Made by a program: the position numbers and the translations under genes. Shown in pieces: positions 11,366-24,010 of a stretch of DNA of 64,000 nt. Each line of letters opens with the position of its first letter. Within the stretch, counting starts at the first letter, position 1. The stretch comes from Omphiscola glabra (Eukaryota; Mollusca; Gastropoda; Lymnaeidae). Under the pieces are notes generated by a model. The model searched no databases and was not told the DNA's origin. It worked only from the letters and a program-made list of their open reading frames with translations. The stretch lies in NCBI GenBank assembly GCA_964017045.1, contig OZ024807.1, forward strand, positions 15,037,441 to 15,101,440, in the 5' to 3' direction.

Positions 11366-11580
11366 TATCGCATGTGCGTTTGGTGCGTAATATCTTCTTT
11401 TGTTTTTCTAAAATCAATAATTGGTGGCGAAACAAATATGCGGTCTAATAGTGGGTGGGCCATCAGAATATTAATATAGTTCAGGAGCGTAAAATAAAGA
11501 GTTCGGTTGCGAGCCTGGTGGTAAGGTGAGCTGTAATTTGGGATTCTTATAAAGTGCGTTACTTGTATGTAACTTTTGTC
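11366..11580 (+). repeat. Dispersed repeat, family A, copy 2
   Basis: Matches 4555-4800 through TGTGCGTTTGGTGCGTAATAT, CATCAGAATATTAATATAG, GTTCA.GAGCGTAAAATAAAG and AAAGTGCGTTACTTGTA. It ends just before a C-run near 11585. Confidence 0.65.
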
Positions 11581-11887
11581 TAATCCCCCCCCCCCCCCCC
11601 ACACACACACCCCAAAAAAAAATATTAAAAAAAAATTGCTGGATATTACATTTTAAAAAAGAAAGATTTAAATGAAAAACTTTATTTATGGGGTTTTATT
11701 TTAATTATAAAAAAAACAAAAAACAACTTAACTCGCCTTGCTTAAGTCCAAACATCTATGCTGTGAGACGTCATAAGGGGCTCTTGATTTTTTAAAATTG
11801 TTTTTTTTCATTTTTTATGGAATGTTTATTTTTATGTGTATGCATTCAGTGAACGTTTCGCAATTATATTTGAGTTGATCACGGGTT

Positions 11888-12093
11888 TATGAAAGGGGGA
11901 GATTACTCAAGTCTTATGAAAGGGGGAGAGTGCTCAGTTTTATGAAAGGGGGAGAGTACTCAGTTTTATGAAAGGGAGAGAGTACTCAGTTTTATGAAAG
12001 GGGGAGAGTACTCAGTTTTATGAAAGGGGGAAAGTGCTCAGTTTTATGAAAGGGGGAGAGTACTCAGTTTTATGAAAGGGGAGAGTACTCAGT
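11888..12093. repeat. 26-bp minisatellite (TATGAAAGGGGGAGAGTACTCAGTTT family)
   Basis: Eight units of about 26 bp with core TATGAAAGGGGGAGAGTACT followed by CAGTTT. Unrelated to the 26-bp array at 7859. A degenerate GTTAGATGGTAGT repeat follows at 12140-12205. Confidence 0.9.
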
Positions 12094-12205
12094 TTTTAAT
12101 TGCAGTCAGATATTTGTTGGGAGTAAGTTGTTAATTAGTGTTAGATGGTAGTCTTAGATGTTTGTGTTAGATGGTAGTGTTAGAAGGTAGCGTTAGATGG
12201 TATCC

Positions 12206-14370
12206 AATAAAAACAAAATTAACATTATGTCATAGATCTTTGAGTGGATACAGTGGTGTAGCTAGACGCGGACCTTCATTTCGCCATCCTTGATTAACAA
12301 AAACCAAAAATGTATACAGAATAAGCATAAATATAAGCTAAATAAAATAGATATGGGGAAATGAAAATTCCACACACACACACTAATGCCATCAGGACTG
12401 AAATCGCCTTACAGCCCCCTCCTCTTCCCAAACAGAACAAAGCATGTTACCAACATCTGCTATGACCTACTTCCATTCAGTGCCGTAGTGAGGGTAAGTA
12501 CCGCTCAAGGTGGGCCAAGAGTTTTTCTACTCACTTCCACGAAAATAACTCTACAGTTTTCTCCGAAAATGTCCCCTCCCCTTTTTTTCCTGTGTAAAGT
12601 AAAAGGTGCCATCCTGGACGGGCCGCCCCCTCCGCACTCCCTTCCTACGTCATCTAAGTCAACTTGATTTTAAAACTGGACATTCCAATTGATGAACAAA
12701 ATGTCTAACGCTCATTGGACTTTTCTACAAGCCCCAATTGTGTGAACTCTTACTGCGGATAAAAAGAGTTTATTCCTTGGATTATGGAGTTCATAATTTG
12801 CTTTAATTTAAGCCAATATACAAACCTATACAGTATAAGTTTCTACAAGAAAAACTTAGTAAACTGCTAATAAGCAGGCACAGTTTAATTTCATCTGGAC
12901 CATATGAAAAGTATATGCATGCAAATGTTGACCCTGGAGCAGCCATATTTGAATAATCAAGAGAAGCAGAAGAATATAGGACATACTCATACACGTAACA
13001 CAACACCGATACGGAACAGTATAAAGTGTCAATGAGTCAATGAATTATCGTTCCTTGGAGATTCAATATCTCATTAAACAGTATGAATGGTTGTGTTATT
13101 ATTGTAGGCTAATCCGAATGCAACGCGTGTGCCAAGTTGATTGGATTGTGAAAAGAAAAAAAATGGGTTGATAAAGGGTATCAGCTTTGGCATAGATACA
13201 ACTAATATGGAAAACGATGTAGTTAGTAGAAGTAAAGAACAGTGGAAAAGAGCCTTATTCTTTTATTGTAATGAATTATCTAGTGTTAGACTAAATGTCA
13301 TATTTATTCTTTTAACTTTGAAGAAAACAAAATACGTGTCTTGAATAATTAAAAGGTTCTTGCCCAATCAGAGGCACACAAAAAAAAGTGTCAGAAAACC
13401 AAGAATATTTGAGAGTTTTAAATTTGCAATCAACAAAAACGTCTTTTCTTTTTTACAAATAATAATAACTATTTACGCATTATTCTTGATCTATCTGAAT
13501 TTTAAAATTATATTATGTTACGCACTTTAAAAAAATAAAATAATATATGACACAGACACGATGAATTCAATATTAATTTGATAAATATTTTAAAAGGTGA
13601 ATACAAGTCTCGAAGATTGGTTGGCTAGGGGGAGGGGGTTGGGAAAGAGGGGGGGGGGGTCCATCCTCATATATTTTGAAAGTATTTTCGAGGCCTCTAA
13701 TATAGAAAATCGACCCTCACACTCCCCCCGCCCCCTCCACAACGACTTTTTAAAAATAAAGATGTTCTTTCGTTAATCAGACTCAGTCTCCAGTTCTACA
13801 AAGAAATCTTACTTAAGTCACAACATAATTGCTTCATTTATTGACAAAACTTTGGCGACATACAAGTTGTGAACATTCAAATTAATCCCAGCAACAGATA
13901 GTGTTCCGCTGAAATTAAAGGGATTTTTAACAATTACATATGATTTCCCATTAAAATAATGAACCTCCCCATTTTAAGAACAAAAATTGATGAAAAACTC
14001 CTGCGCCCGGCATATTGGTGTATTTATATACTTCATTTCAAAACTAATAAATCTATTGTTATAAAATTGTACACAGTAACAGATAGTGCCCGGCTAAAAG
14101 TAAATAAATGTTATTAATTCTGCTCGCTAGGTATCAAGTGCACGTAAAGCTGTGTTTTCGTCAAAGTTCGAAGCCAACTTTGTAATGCTTTGTACTCCCA
14201 CGTAAAGAACGATAACTCTGGGTGACAAGGGAAGTAATAACCCCAGTTGCTGTGCCCTATAGACTTAATGAAACTTAGGTACTGGCTGGTGTATGAAGAG
14301 GGACGTAGGAGGCGTTACGCCCTGGAACTAATTTTTTTTTTTCTAAATCGAGGACGGGGACTTTATAAAT
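12206..14370. other. Stretch without a recognisable gene
   Basis: AT-rich sequence. Short frames (12386-12667, 12803-13006, 13141-13344) have no family resemblance or splice context. CAGTGGTGTAGCTAG at 12250 resembles a lone hAT-type terminus, and CAGTGCCGTAGTGAG at 12479 another, but no partner ends or duplications were found. Confidence 0.4.
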
Positions 14371-14577
14371 CTCAAGTTTTGTTTGTATTCTCTATGTTTG
14401 GTGATTTTGTGACTCAAGTTTTGTATGTACTCTCCATGTTTGGTGATTTTTGTGACTCAAGTTTTGTATGTATTCTCTATGTTTGGTGATTTTTGTGACT
14501 CAAGTTTTGTATGTATTCTCTATGTTTGGTGATTTTGTGACTCAAGTTTTTTTATTTATTCTCTATGTCTGGTGATC
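14371..14577. repeat. 42-43 bp tandem repeat
   Basis: Five units starting CTCAAGTTTT at 14371, 14413, 14456, 14499 and 14541, each followed by GTATGTATTCTCTATGTTTG and GTGATTTTGTGA. The last unit is degenerate. Confidence 0.9.
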
Positions 14578-16352
14578 AATGACCCCCCACTCCGTAACTT
14601 TGTGTCACAAACTATGGCTCTGACACTGGACTTCATTCAAAAAAATAAATTGATCACGGGTATGATTTTCCTTGACATCATCATCAAAACTAGGTCAATA
14701 TTTTGACAATGTGGCAACGTAAAGTGCCAACGAATAATCTATTTTTAAATTGTTCTGTCATTCAAGAAGATGAGACTTCAAAATTTAATAAAGACAACAA
14801 CAAAAAGTCCCAGCTCACCTCTTACACTACGAACGAGACAGTCTCCACCAAAAAAAACCACCAACATAATATCCTAACACTTTAGAGGCAACATTTCTCA
14901 AGCGAATCCTGTCTTGAAGTCTGGCCATCTGAACGTTATCCCATGGTTCCTCCACACGTCACGACTGAACACCCTGACTGCGACCTCGTGTTTCGGTCGA
15001 GTCCACAATCACACAAAAATTTCTCACGTGCTTTTAAAAAAAAAAAAAAAAAAAAAAGTATGTGAACCTATTTTTGGTAAATGTCTGCCACCGCCCAGAA
15101 CCTCACCCCGCAGAAAATAGCTGCGAGTGACGCGTTTAAAATTAACTAGGTTAAATGGGTAGGGGTATGGGTGGGAGTAAGCTAGTTTCCCCTTGCGTAA
15201 CCTAGTAAAAGGAGAAGAAAAAAAAACGTACGTACGCTAATTAGTATCAAAAAAGAAATTCGTTTAATTTCCGGTGGATTTACGACAGACAAGTTACCTT
15301 TTAAAACTGAATTGCAATTAAGTTAAAAACGACTTTTTTTAATGAGAATGTTTAGGACGCTGTTATTGTTTTATTAGTAGGGGAAAAGGGGTCGCGGGGA
15401 TCGAGTCTGTTTGAGCAGGGTGGTGAAGAAGGGGTGTCAATGTGCTGGATAAGGTTGTGGACAACTGTTCATTAATGTGTCTACTCCGTCATTCCAGAGA
15501 GCTCATGTCTAAAATAAATAAATAATCGGGATTATTATAGAAGCTTTTTTTTAAAAAGAAAACAACATTATTTACCCCATTTCCCACCACTATCATACTA
15601 CATAGGCTTTTGACACCAAGGAAAAACTTTTTTTTTCCCCTTGCTCACTAACCAACTCAGTTTGGGTTCAAAGGGCAAGGCCGTAAGAAAAGCATCTTTT
15701 ATTTTTAAATCCTGGCTGAGTGCACGTAAGTTAGGATTTTTTTTTAACGCGGTATTGAAGTGAATTCACGGTGCGTTTTTTTTCCACCAGTGCTACACCA
15801 CAGTGCACTCACCACAAAGGATCTCTCCATACGATAGAAAGGTGAAGGACTTTGCAGAAAACCACATCCGGGAATGATGATCATTGAATGAACGTGTCAC
15901 CACGCAAAAAAAAAAATGTCGGAAACGGAAACAGTAGACGTGTGATACATTTAAACCGTTAATTTTATTTTTAAATACTTAAACAAAGTTTTCATGTGAA
16001 TTCTTCCCCTCCCCTCCCCAAGCCGCCACTTCCCTAGTGTGATATTTGGACTCATATTATAGAATCACTTAAAGGTTTTATTTAAAAGAACATTTGTTTA
16101 CCTCCTGCCCTCTGACCGATTGACCTGTGGGGTGGGTCGAACTGAGGTTAGAAACCCCTCGCCTCGGTAGAACTTCCAGCCGCCAAGTACGCGTGCGCCA
16201 TTTTTTTGGAATAAAACAAAAACACTGACATCCCAGCCAATTCCACTGCACTGTCAAGTGTTACTTTTGAGTACCGTAATTGATTAGTTGGACTCCAACA
16301 TCTTGTTTACACAAGTGACACGATTTAGTTATGCATTTATTTATTTAAAAAG
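14578..16352. other. Stretch without a recognisable gene
   Basis: Only short frames without family resemblance. A 24-bp A-run lies near 15034. No paired terminal repeats seen. Confidence 0.4.
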
Positions 16353-16446
16353 AGAGAGGGGAGAATGAGAGCGAGAGAAAAAGAGAGGGGGAGAGAGATG
16401 GATAAAGAGAGAGAGAGAGAGAGAGATGGATAGAGAGAGAGAAGGA
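16353..16446. repeat. GA-rich microsatellite
   Basis: AGAGAG runs interrupted by GATGGATA. Simple repeat. Confidence 0.9.
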
Positions 16447-17125
16447 CTGCAAATACGCAACATAGCAAACATATATGGGAACAAAATAAAACTGCTGTAA
16501 AAGGGGGATCACAAACAAAACTTTAGAACTGCTGTAATAAGGTAATTTTAAATATTAACGGTATTAACTGCAAGAATGATGCACATTAATTCTTGTATAA
16601 TCCCCAGGTCCCTAAAAAAACCCCACCCCCCACCTCCAACTCTACATTTTACAAAACTCTTATACAATCAGTTGCTATGATAATAAGCAAGACTTCTCAT
16701 TCCCCCCACTCCCACGTGACGTCAAAGGTTTACGCACCGCCTAGAATTCATTCTTGGACGAACGTGGGGGGGGGGGAGGGGGTTAAATGTGGGATGGGGT
16801 GAATGGACGGATCCGCCTGGTCGACCCCCCCCCCCAAGCCAGGGGGTGGGTGAGGGTGGTAAGTGATCCCACCCCAGCAGCTCCTCCCCCGAAGTTGACC
16901 CAGATCTTCGTTTTGTCTCGTGACTGCATCACGCGCTCTTATTTACACTTCCACGTGCTTCAGTACAACTGTTTAAACGCAAGCCCCTGTTCCCCGCACA
17001 CTGACCATACCATTTCTCTTTCCTACGCTGTTAAGCAGAAATAATTGCAATCACAAATGACTGATTTAGACCGAATCAATTATAGGAACCGCCACTACAA
17101 CGCAAGAACCTAATTTAAAAAAAAA

Positions 17126-17313
17126 ACAAAAACATTGTTATTTTGTACTGTCTCATGCAAAAAAAAAAACATTGTTATTTTGTACTGTCTCTTGCAAAAA
17201 AAAAACCATTGTTATTTTGTACTGTCTCTTGCAAAAAAAAAAATTATTTTGTACTGTCTCTTGCAAAAAAAAAAACAACATTGTTATTTTGTACTGTCTC
17301 TTGCAAAAAAAAA
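17126..17313. repeat. Tandem repeat of TTATTTTGTACTGTCTCTTGC plus A-run
   Basis: Five copies of TATTTTGTACTGTCTCTTGC, each followed by 9-12 A, period about 33-37 bp. Each unit looks like a short sequence with its own A tail. The Lys/Cys-rich frames are by-products. Confidence 0.9.
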
Positions 17314-18835
17314 AAAGCAACTGATGTGCGGGAGGGTGGTGGTTAGTGGGTAGCTAAAATTTAAAATCAAGCTTCCTGTTATAGACAACGCCTGTTAAAG
17401 ATGAATTTCCAAAACGGCTTATTACTAAAACGGAGACTTGCTTACATTTATATAACAGTTGGACATGACATACATATCTAGGAGGTATTTCCTTGTTACA
17501 AAACCAACCACCTTTTTGCATTTTTTTTTACAACACACAACGTATGTACCTTCTCACATACACACACGCAATCAGTCCCTCACATGCAATTATGTAATAT
17601 GTCTAGATCTAGGTCCATGTATTCTTTGATTAATGGTAGAGCAGATGACCTTGACCTTAAAATTCTCCGACCAACACGTGCTTTGCGTTATGTCTTTAGG
17701 TTACTATGGCTGACATCAGTTGGCGGATCCAGGATCGACGCTTCGATTGACCAAGACAATCTCGATATTAGCAAGATGCCCTTTAATCAATGGCGCCCTA
17801 AGCATCATGTGCGCCCTCTAATGGTTAAATAGCGCACTAACTTTTAGCTTTTTTACGCACGTTCAGTGAATGTAAATTTTTAATTGTATTGATATTTCCA
17901 GAATAGGGCCCTTCAGAAATTAGAAGATTTGATTCATCAATCAAGCCCTTCCTAGTCTGTGTGTGGAAAGGCTCCTGGTCGGAGATTTGTAGCGCTCAAC
18001 ATCTCGCGAAGCTGAACATCTTCCATCACAGAATGACCACGGCCCAACCGTACCGCCCCTTCCTCCCAACACATTCCGAGATGCGAGGTAAGGTTGGCAC
18101 GGGAAAGGTAGGCAACCCTATGCACAGATTCCAAGTTGATTTATGGTCCCCATCTAAATTTTGATATTTTCATCGGGCCCTTCGATAAGTTGTATTCTTC
18201 AAAGGGACACTTTCATAGTTTGAGTTTTTAGTGGAACATTTGTTTTAGTTTGAACTTAATTGAGCATTAAAGCCCTGTTGCATATTTGGTTCTTCAATAA
18301 GACCTTTTTACCCGCTTTGTGGTGTATTAGCAGATTAACGATTCCGGGTGTCAGTATATCACCGGGTGTCAGTTTATCTCCGGGTGTCAGGACATACACA
18401 AGACATAATCTGCTGAAGTTGTCCACGCAATTGAACTGAACTTAAAAAGACCTAAACTTTACCGTTATTCACGGGGTGTACCACAGAGTCAATCAAAAAC
18501 CAATATCAGTTTGTAATCAATACCAAGGATATCGACGACCTCCACCCCCCTCCCACGCCAAATATATCGATCGAAATTTGATGAATGTCTCTAAGTTCTG
18601 ATTGTGACCTGTGACCTGTGACGCACGAGTCCGTAAATTTCTGAACGTTATTAATCTGCTTCACAGATACATTCCATGACGCAGGAGTAACTAACGTTAG
18701 AGTGCATGGAATACGTGAAGTCAATACATTCTCTGTGTTACATTTTGATTGATTTTTCATATTTTTGTTTACATGTGACTCTTTCATTATTTTTCCAAAT
18801 ATTTTATTAAAGATGTTTTAGGTGTTGTTTGATGC
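17314..18835. other. Stretch without a recognisable gene
   Basis: No supported coding region. A short CCGGGTGTCAGT(A/T)TATC motif repeats three times at 18345-18390. Confidence 0.35.
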
Positions 18836-18839
18836 CCTG

Positions 18840-19205
18840 TTATGTGGTTGGAGGGATGGGGCTGGGGATGGGGGGGGGTTTGGAGTAGGGGGTTGGGCGA
18901 TGGGAGCTAGCGGATGGGGGTTGGGGTTAGAGTGGCTTGTGGGAGGGGGGTTGGGGTGGAGGGGGTTGTGGTGGAGGGGGGTTGTGGTGGATGGTGGTTT
19001 GGGGGAGAGAGTTGGGGAGTGGGTTGGGTTGGAGGGGGTTGGGGAGGGGTTTTGGTTGAGGGGGCTTTGGGGGAGGGGTTGGGGAGTGGGATTGGGTGGA
19101 CGGGTTTGGGAGGGGGGATTTGGGGGAGGGGTTGGAGAGGATATGAGGTTTGGGGGTTGGGGAGGGGAGGGGAGTTGGGGGAGGGGGTTGGGGTGGAGGG
19201 GGGTA
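18840..19205. repeat. G-rich, strand-asymmetric minisatellite
   Basis: About 365 bp almost without C on the plus strand, made of GGGGTTGGGG, GGTGGAGGGG and GGGGAGGGGTT blocks. Runs of at least three G recur every few bases, so the plus strand has strong potential for G-quadruplexes. The long Gly/Val/Trp frame (plus) and Pro/His frame (minus) follow from composition. Confidence 0.9.
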
Positions 19206-19879
19206 GAAAATAAATGTATCCATCGGTGTAATTCTCGGTGTAAGAAACATTAGCATAAATATTGTAAGAGATTAGTTGTTCTTAAAAATAAAACACAATC
19301 TTTTAAGTGAGCCACCTGTATCAGGCACCCCTCCCCCCAACCACCACAATTTGAACATTTAAAATAAAATTTTGTCCCTCTTTCCGGACTTCACATATAT
19401 ACCCTATAACCCCCCCCCCCCACACCACCACCAAATCCACCCACGCACACAAATAAAAACCATTGCCTCTGATCTCTTTAACAATTCACATTCTTCAATA
19501 CATTATTTTATATTTTCATTGATAGGCGTCTTTTTCTTCTCTCTTTAATTGTGCGACAGGCAGCGAGTCATATTAACCAACCAGTAATAAGAAAGGTGTT
19601 CGTATAAATCCTTTATGAAATGGAATGTCGAGCAATGGGGGGGTGGGGGCTGAAAATGTGACAAAACATGCAGTCAAGTAATCCACTTTATAAAAATTCC
19701 AAGCAGTGTCAAGGCAAGCCGACGAACTATATCACTGTTCTAATCACCCAGCCGCTTTCACGTCGCAGATTTATTTCACCAACTATTTCAGAAAAACAAG
19801 AGAAAATGTTGAGCACCAATCGCGCTTGCGATATTCTTAAGAATCTCACGTAGCGCAAAAATTGTATTTCGTGAAATCA

Positions 19880-20070
19880 TATTTTCCTCCAACTTCCCTT
19901 TGAAAAACGGGAAAGACCTATTTTCTGGGGTTGTGGTTAGTGGTGGAAATTTGATAGAATATTGAGTTGTCAACGAGCCAACGTACCAAGTTTGAGCTCG
20001 ATAGGTTGACGGGAAGTGAGTCAATTAGCCGTCCCGAGATTTTTTGTCCCGCACCCAGCCAGAAACAAAA
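19880..20070 (+). repeat. Dispersed repeat, family B, copy 2
   Basis: Opposite-strand counterpart of 10905-11130. It carries TTTGAAAAACGGGAAAGAC, TGGGGTTGTGG, GAGCTCGATAGGTTGACGGG and GAGTCAATTAGCCGTC. Confidence 0.6.
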
Positions 20071-22370
20071 CCACGAACGAAAGCCGAAGTTAATAGAAAG
20101 GATATACAAAAAATGCGCGAAAATTTTCTGTTTGCTGCCATTACGTTGAGATAACCCGAAACATAAGTGGGTCGATAGAGTGAGAACTTTGGTTCGGATC
20201 TTTATTATAACTGTACGAGGTGTTTTAAAACTGACAATAAAGTATAATGGTATGTGTGTGTGCGGGGGGGGGGCTGCTAAAGTACAATTGTGGGGTGAAA
20301 TAAAGTACAATTGTTTGGGGGGGGGGAAATAAAGTTGATGTCAACCATTAATGACCCGCTTCAACGTTGTTTACCTTGACCTTAATTTGTTTGAAGTTGT
20401 CCCTACTTCTCTTCATCCCCACCTTATGAAACAAAAACAGTATGTACTCCTAAGGTAGGTATTTTGATGACTTATGTGAGACAGAGCAAACGAGCTCTAA
20501 AAAACTTTGAGCTGTTTTTTTTTCTTTTTTAAAATTATTATTTCAGAAGTAAGCTAATATGCCATTTTGAAAACATCTATTAAAGGGGTAGACTTGTATA
20601 TCGTCGTAAAGCGAACCCTCTCCCAGACGGCCGTGTTTGCTTTTAAAACCGGAAGTGAAACCATTCAATGTGTGGCAGACGACTCATAATTAAAACCAAA
20701 TATTGTTCCGTTGGCGCAATTTTTATGGACTTGCCGTGTTTTTTGTTTCTTGATCTTTTGAGTTGTTTTTTTTTTTAATGAGATGGAAAGAACGTTTAAA
20801 ATAAACTAAAGAAAATGTGAGTTGGTTTCTGTACTTCCTTTAGAGTGTTGACCAAATAAGACAACTTTAAAATTTAATCTTAAAAGGTTCACGGTTGGGA
20901 CACGCACAATTAGTTGGGACTCCCTGACACTTTAGATGACGCTTGATGCCAGCCATGCATTGTTTCGTTTTTACTATAGCATCATTTTACGGCACAACAC
21001 AATTAAACTCTAGGAGTCTTCAATGTTGAATGCAGCGCGAGCTTAAGCCACCAACTGTAACACTATTACTAATAGGGAAACATTTCACACCACTGTAGAC
21101 CCGTTGAAGTCAACGATGACAGGTGGCAAATTGTTGACTAGCGGAGTAGCGGGCGTCCAGATTTCTCGGAACGGAGAAACGATGGATTTCGGCGGTCATT
21201 TGGAAGGGAGAATCTGTCTAAATAAGATAAGTCTGTGTCATATTTTAACCAACTCCAAAGAATAAGAAAAATCCTTGGCAGTCAAGGGGTTAAGTACACC
21301 ACAAGACCCCCTGATAGTCACGGGGTTAAGTACGGTACAAAATATAATTAAATATCTGGTTTTACATTGTGTATTGCTTTGCATTTTTTTAATTTCTTGT
21401 TCTTCTTTTTTTTTTTTCCATTTTATTTACATAATTTATATATAGTTTAGGTGTGTGTATTATTTTATACTAATTTCTTTTTTTTAAATTTTTATATTGA
21501 CATTTATTTCTTAAATTCATCCGGTATTTACTTTCCGTGTGTGTATTTTTTTGTACGAATTTCTTCTTTTTTTCAGTATTTTTAAAATTTTAAATATATG
21601 CTTGCGATTATGATAAATTGTTAACTGTATTATGTTATTTTGACCAAAGTCTTGGGCGGAAAAATCAACTATTATTCATCAGATTTCTAATTAAATCTTG
21701 TTTTGATAAATTGCTCGAGAGCGTTAAGTCCTGCTTACACTAAATTGTAGTCAAAGTACGAAAGCTCAATCAAATTAAATTTTTCAGGGAATGGAGGTCA
21801 GTCCAAGAACTATGACCCTCTCAGGCGACTGAGAGTTGAAGCTATAGTTGTCGCACACAAAAATTGTCAACACGGCTTTTATAGCAAAAGTCAATATGTT
21901 AATCGGATATGTCTGACGCCTGTATTACGCGGAGTCTAAATCAGACACAAACAACACGTGACGCCACGCCCCTTCGAGCGGAGCTGCTCATGTGAAAGTG
22001 ATGTCCCTTTGAATGTGACAAGCTTACCCAATTAGTAGCCCTACTTTTAAAACGTGCTACTTTTTAAAAATAATAATGCCGGGGGGGGGGGGGAGAGGGC
22101 GCCAGGCTGATGTTAGAATATTAGAGGGATTCTTAACCAGTAGGCAGTTTAATGGGGTGTGGGAAGAACCAGAAAATCGGGTGTATTTGAATTATATTTT
22201 TTTAATCGTGGGCGTTGCGGGAAATATGTTTTTAAATCAAGATGGCGTGCGACGCTGCCAAATGTTAAGATTCCTGGAACATACATTGTCTGCGTCTGGT
22301 TGTAATGGTTTTAGAAAATAAACATATAGCATACAAAAAAAACAAACTGTCAGGGAAAACACTGGAGCAC
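20071..22370. other. Stretch without a recognisable gene
   Basis: AT-rich with several T-runs (21390-21600). A motif ending GGGGTTAAGTAC appears twice near 21285-21335. No ORF with family resemblance. Confidence 0.4.
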
Positions 22371-22375
22371 ACCGG

Positions 22376-22632
22376 GGCTCTGCACAGAAGGAGGAGCACT
22401 GCACAGAGGGGGGAGCACTGCAGAGGGGGGAACACTTCCCCGAGGGGGGACTGCACAGAGGGGAAACACTGTACGGAGGGGGGACACTGCAAAGTGGGGA
22501 GGAACACTGCACAGAGTGGGGGAACACTGCACAGAGGGGGAACAATGCAGAGGGAGGAACACTGCAGAGAGGGGAAACACTTCAAAGAGGAAGGCACTGC
22601 ACAAAGGGGGAAAACACTGCACAGAGGGGGAA
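22376..22632. repeat. ~18-bp minisatellite (CACTGCACAGAGGGGGAA)
   Basis: About 14-15 variable units of CACTGCACAGAGGGGGAA with insertions of G. Overlapping Cys/Ser/Pro frames on the minus strand are repeat by-products. Confidence 0.9.
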
Positions 22633-22796
22633 AATGTGTTTTATATTTCAGTGTTCATAATCTTTGACTTCTTACAACACCCACCCCCCCCCCCTTTTTA
22701 TATTATAATAATAATTACTTTTGTTATGGGTAATTTATTGAGGTAAAAGTAGAAAAAATATAATGACGGCTTTCTACGTCTATACTACTAGTTTGT

Positions 22797-23062
22797 AGAG
22801 AGAGTAGGGTTGGGGGGGGGGGGAGAGAACGAAAGAGAGAGAGAACGAGTGAGCTAGAGAAAAGGATTGAGAGAGAGAAAATATAGTTAAATTATGAATG
22901 TCAAAAATAAGTAAGAATTGCATGGAAAGAGAGAGTAGATAATGAAACTTGGAGTTGGAGAGAGAAAGAAATAGAGAGAGAGAGAAATATAGTCAAAATA
23001 CGTGCGTCAAAAAAATGACAGAAATCAGTAAGAATTGCGTGGAAAGAGAGGGGAGAGAATGA
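22797..23062. repeat. GA-rich low-complexity region with a short duplication
   Basis: AGAGAG-rich DNA in which ATAGT.AAA.TA.G.(A/G)TGTCAAAAA and AGTAAGAATTGC(A/G)TGGAAAG each occur twice, about 120 bp apart. Confidence 0.75.
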
Positions 23063-23390
23063 GAGTACCGGTAGCAGAAATGTATTCACATATTACCGCT
23101 ATTATAATGCCGATTAACCGGATATTCTCTTGTTGATGCCGTGTAGTCATCCTACCTAATTGAATCGGATTTATGAAAATAATAAAATAATAAGATAGAT
23201 TTCAATTCTCTAAAAAATGTAATGAAATTTGTTTGTTTTTTTAAATTTATTAAAACAAATTCGAACTAGTTCTTGACAAAAATGTGTACATTAGTTAATG
23301 TTCCTCATTAACCTTTGACCCAATTAAGGCAAGAATGCCACATAATTATTTCTGTGCTAGTCGATAACACGAGCCGTGTGTTAATAACTA

Positions 23391-24010
23391 TAGTCTCTCG
23401 ACCAATTCTAGTGAGGGCGCCTGAACCATGTAGTCTCTCGACCAATTCTAGTGAGGACGCCTGAACCGTGTAGTCTATCGACCAATTCTAGTGAAGGCGT
23501 CTGAACCGTGTAGTCTCTCAACCAATTCTAGTGAAGGCGCCTGAACCGTGTAGTCTCTCGACCACTTCTAGAGAGGGCGCCTGAACCATGTAGTCTCTCG
23601 ACTAATTCTAGTGAGGGCGCCTGAACCGTCTAGTCTCTCGACCAATTCTAGTGAGGGCGCCTGAACCGTGTAGTCTATCGACCAATTCTAGTGAAGGCGT
23701 CTGAACCGTGTAGTCTCTCAACCAATTCTAGTGAAGGCGCCTGAACCGTGTAGTCTCTCGACCAATTCTAGTGAGGGCGCCTGAACCATGTAGTCTCTCG
23801 ACAAATTCTAGTGAGAGCGCCTGAACCGTCTAGTCTCTCGACCAATTCTAGTGAGGGAGCCTGAATCGTGTAGTCTGTCGACCAATTATAGTGAGGGCAC
23901 CTGAATCATGCAGCCTCTCGACCAATTCTAGTGAGGGCGCCTGAACCATGCAGTCTCTCGACCAATTCTAGTGAGGGCGCCTGAACCGTGTAGTCTCTCG
24001 ACCAATTATA
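23391..24010. repeat. 40-bp minisatellite with a 200-bp higher-order period
   Basis: 15.5 units of exactly 40 bp: TAGTCTCTCGACCAATTCTA then GTGAGGGCGCCTGAACCGTG. No indel breaks the register. Variant units (TAGTCTATCG, TAGTCTCTCA, ACCGTC) recur in the same order at 23471-23670 and 23671-23870, so a five-unit block was duplicated as a whole. Confidence 0.95.

Noticed and set aside
17135..17353. Lys/Cys-rich ORFs
   Set aside because: Translation of the A-run tandem repeat.
18822..19256. Long ORFs on both strands (Gly/Trp/Val-rich plus, Pro/His-rich minus)
   Set aside because: They lie entirely in the G-rich minisatellite; length is a product of composition and no family motif is present.
22265..22667. 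Several overlapping Cys/Ser/Pro ORFs and a plus-strand ORF
   Set aside because: All read through the 18-bp minisatellite in different frames; periodic sequence without stops explains them.
23391..24010. CRISPR-like regular repeat spacing
   Set aside because: The 40-bp units are contiguous with no unique spacers, and the host is an animal; it is a minisatellite.
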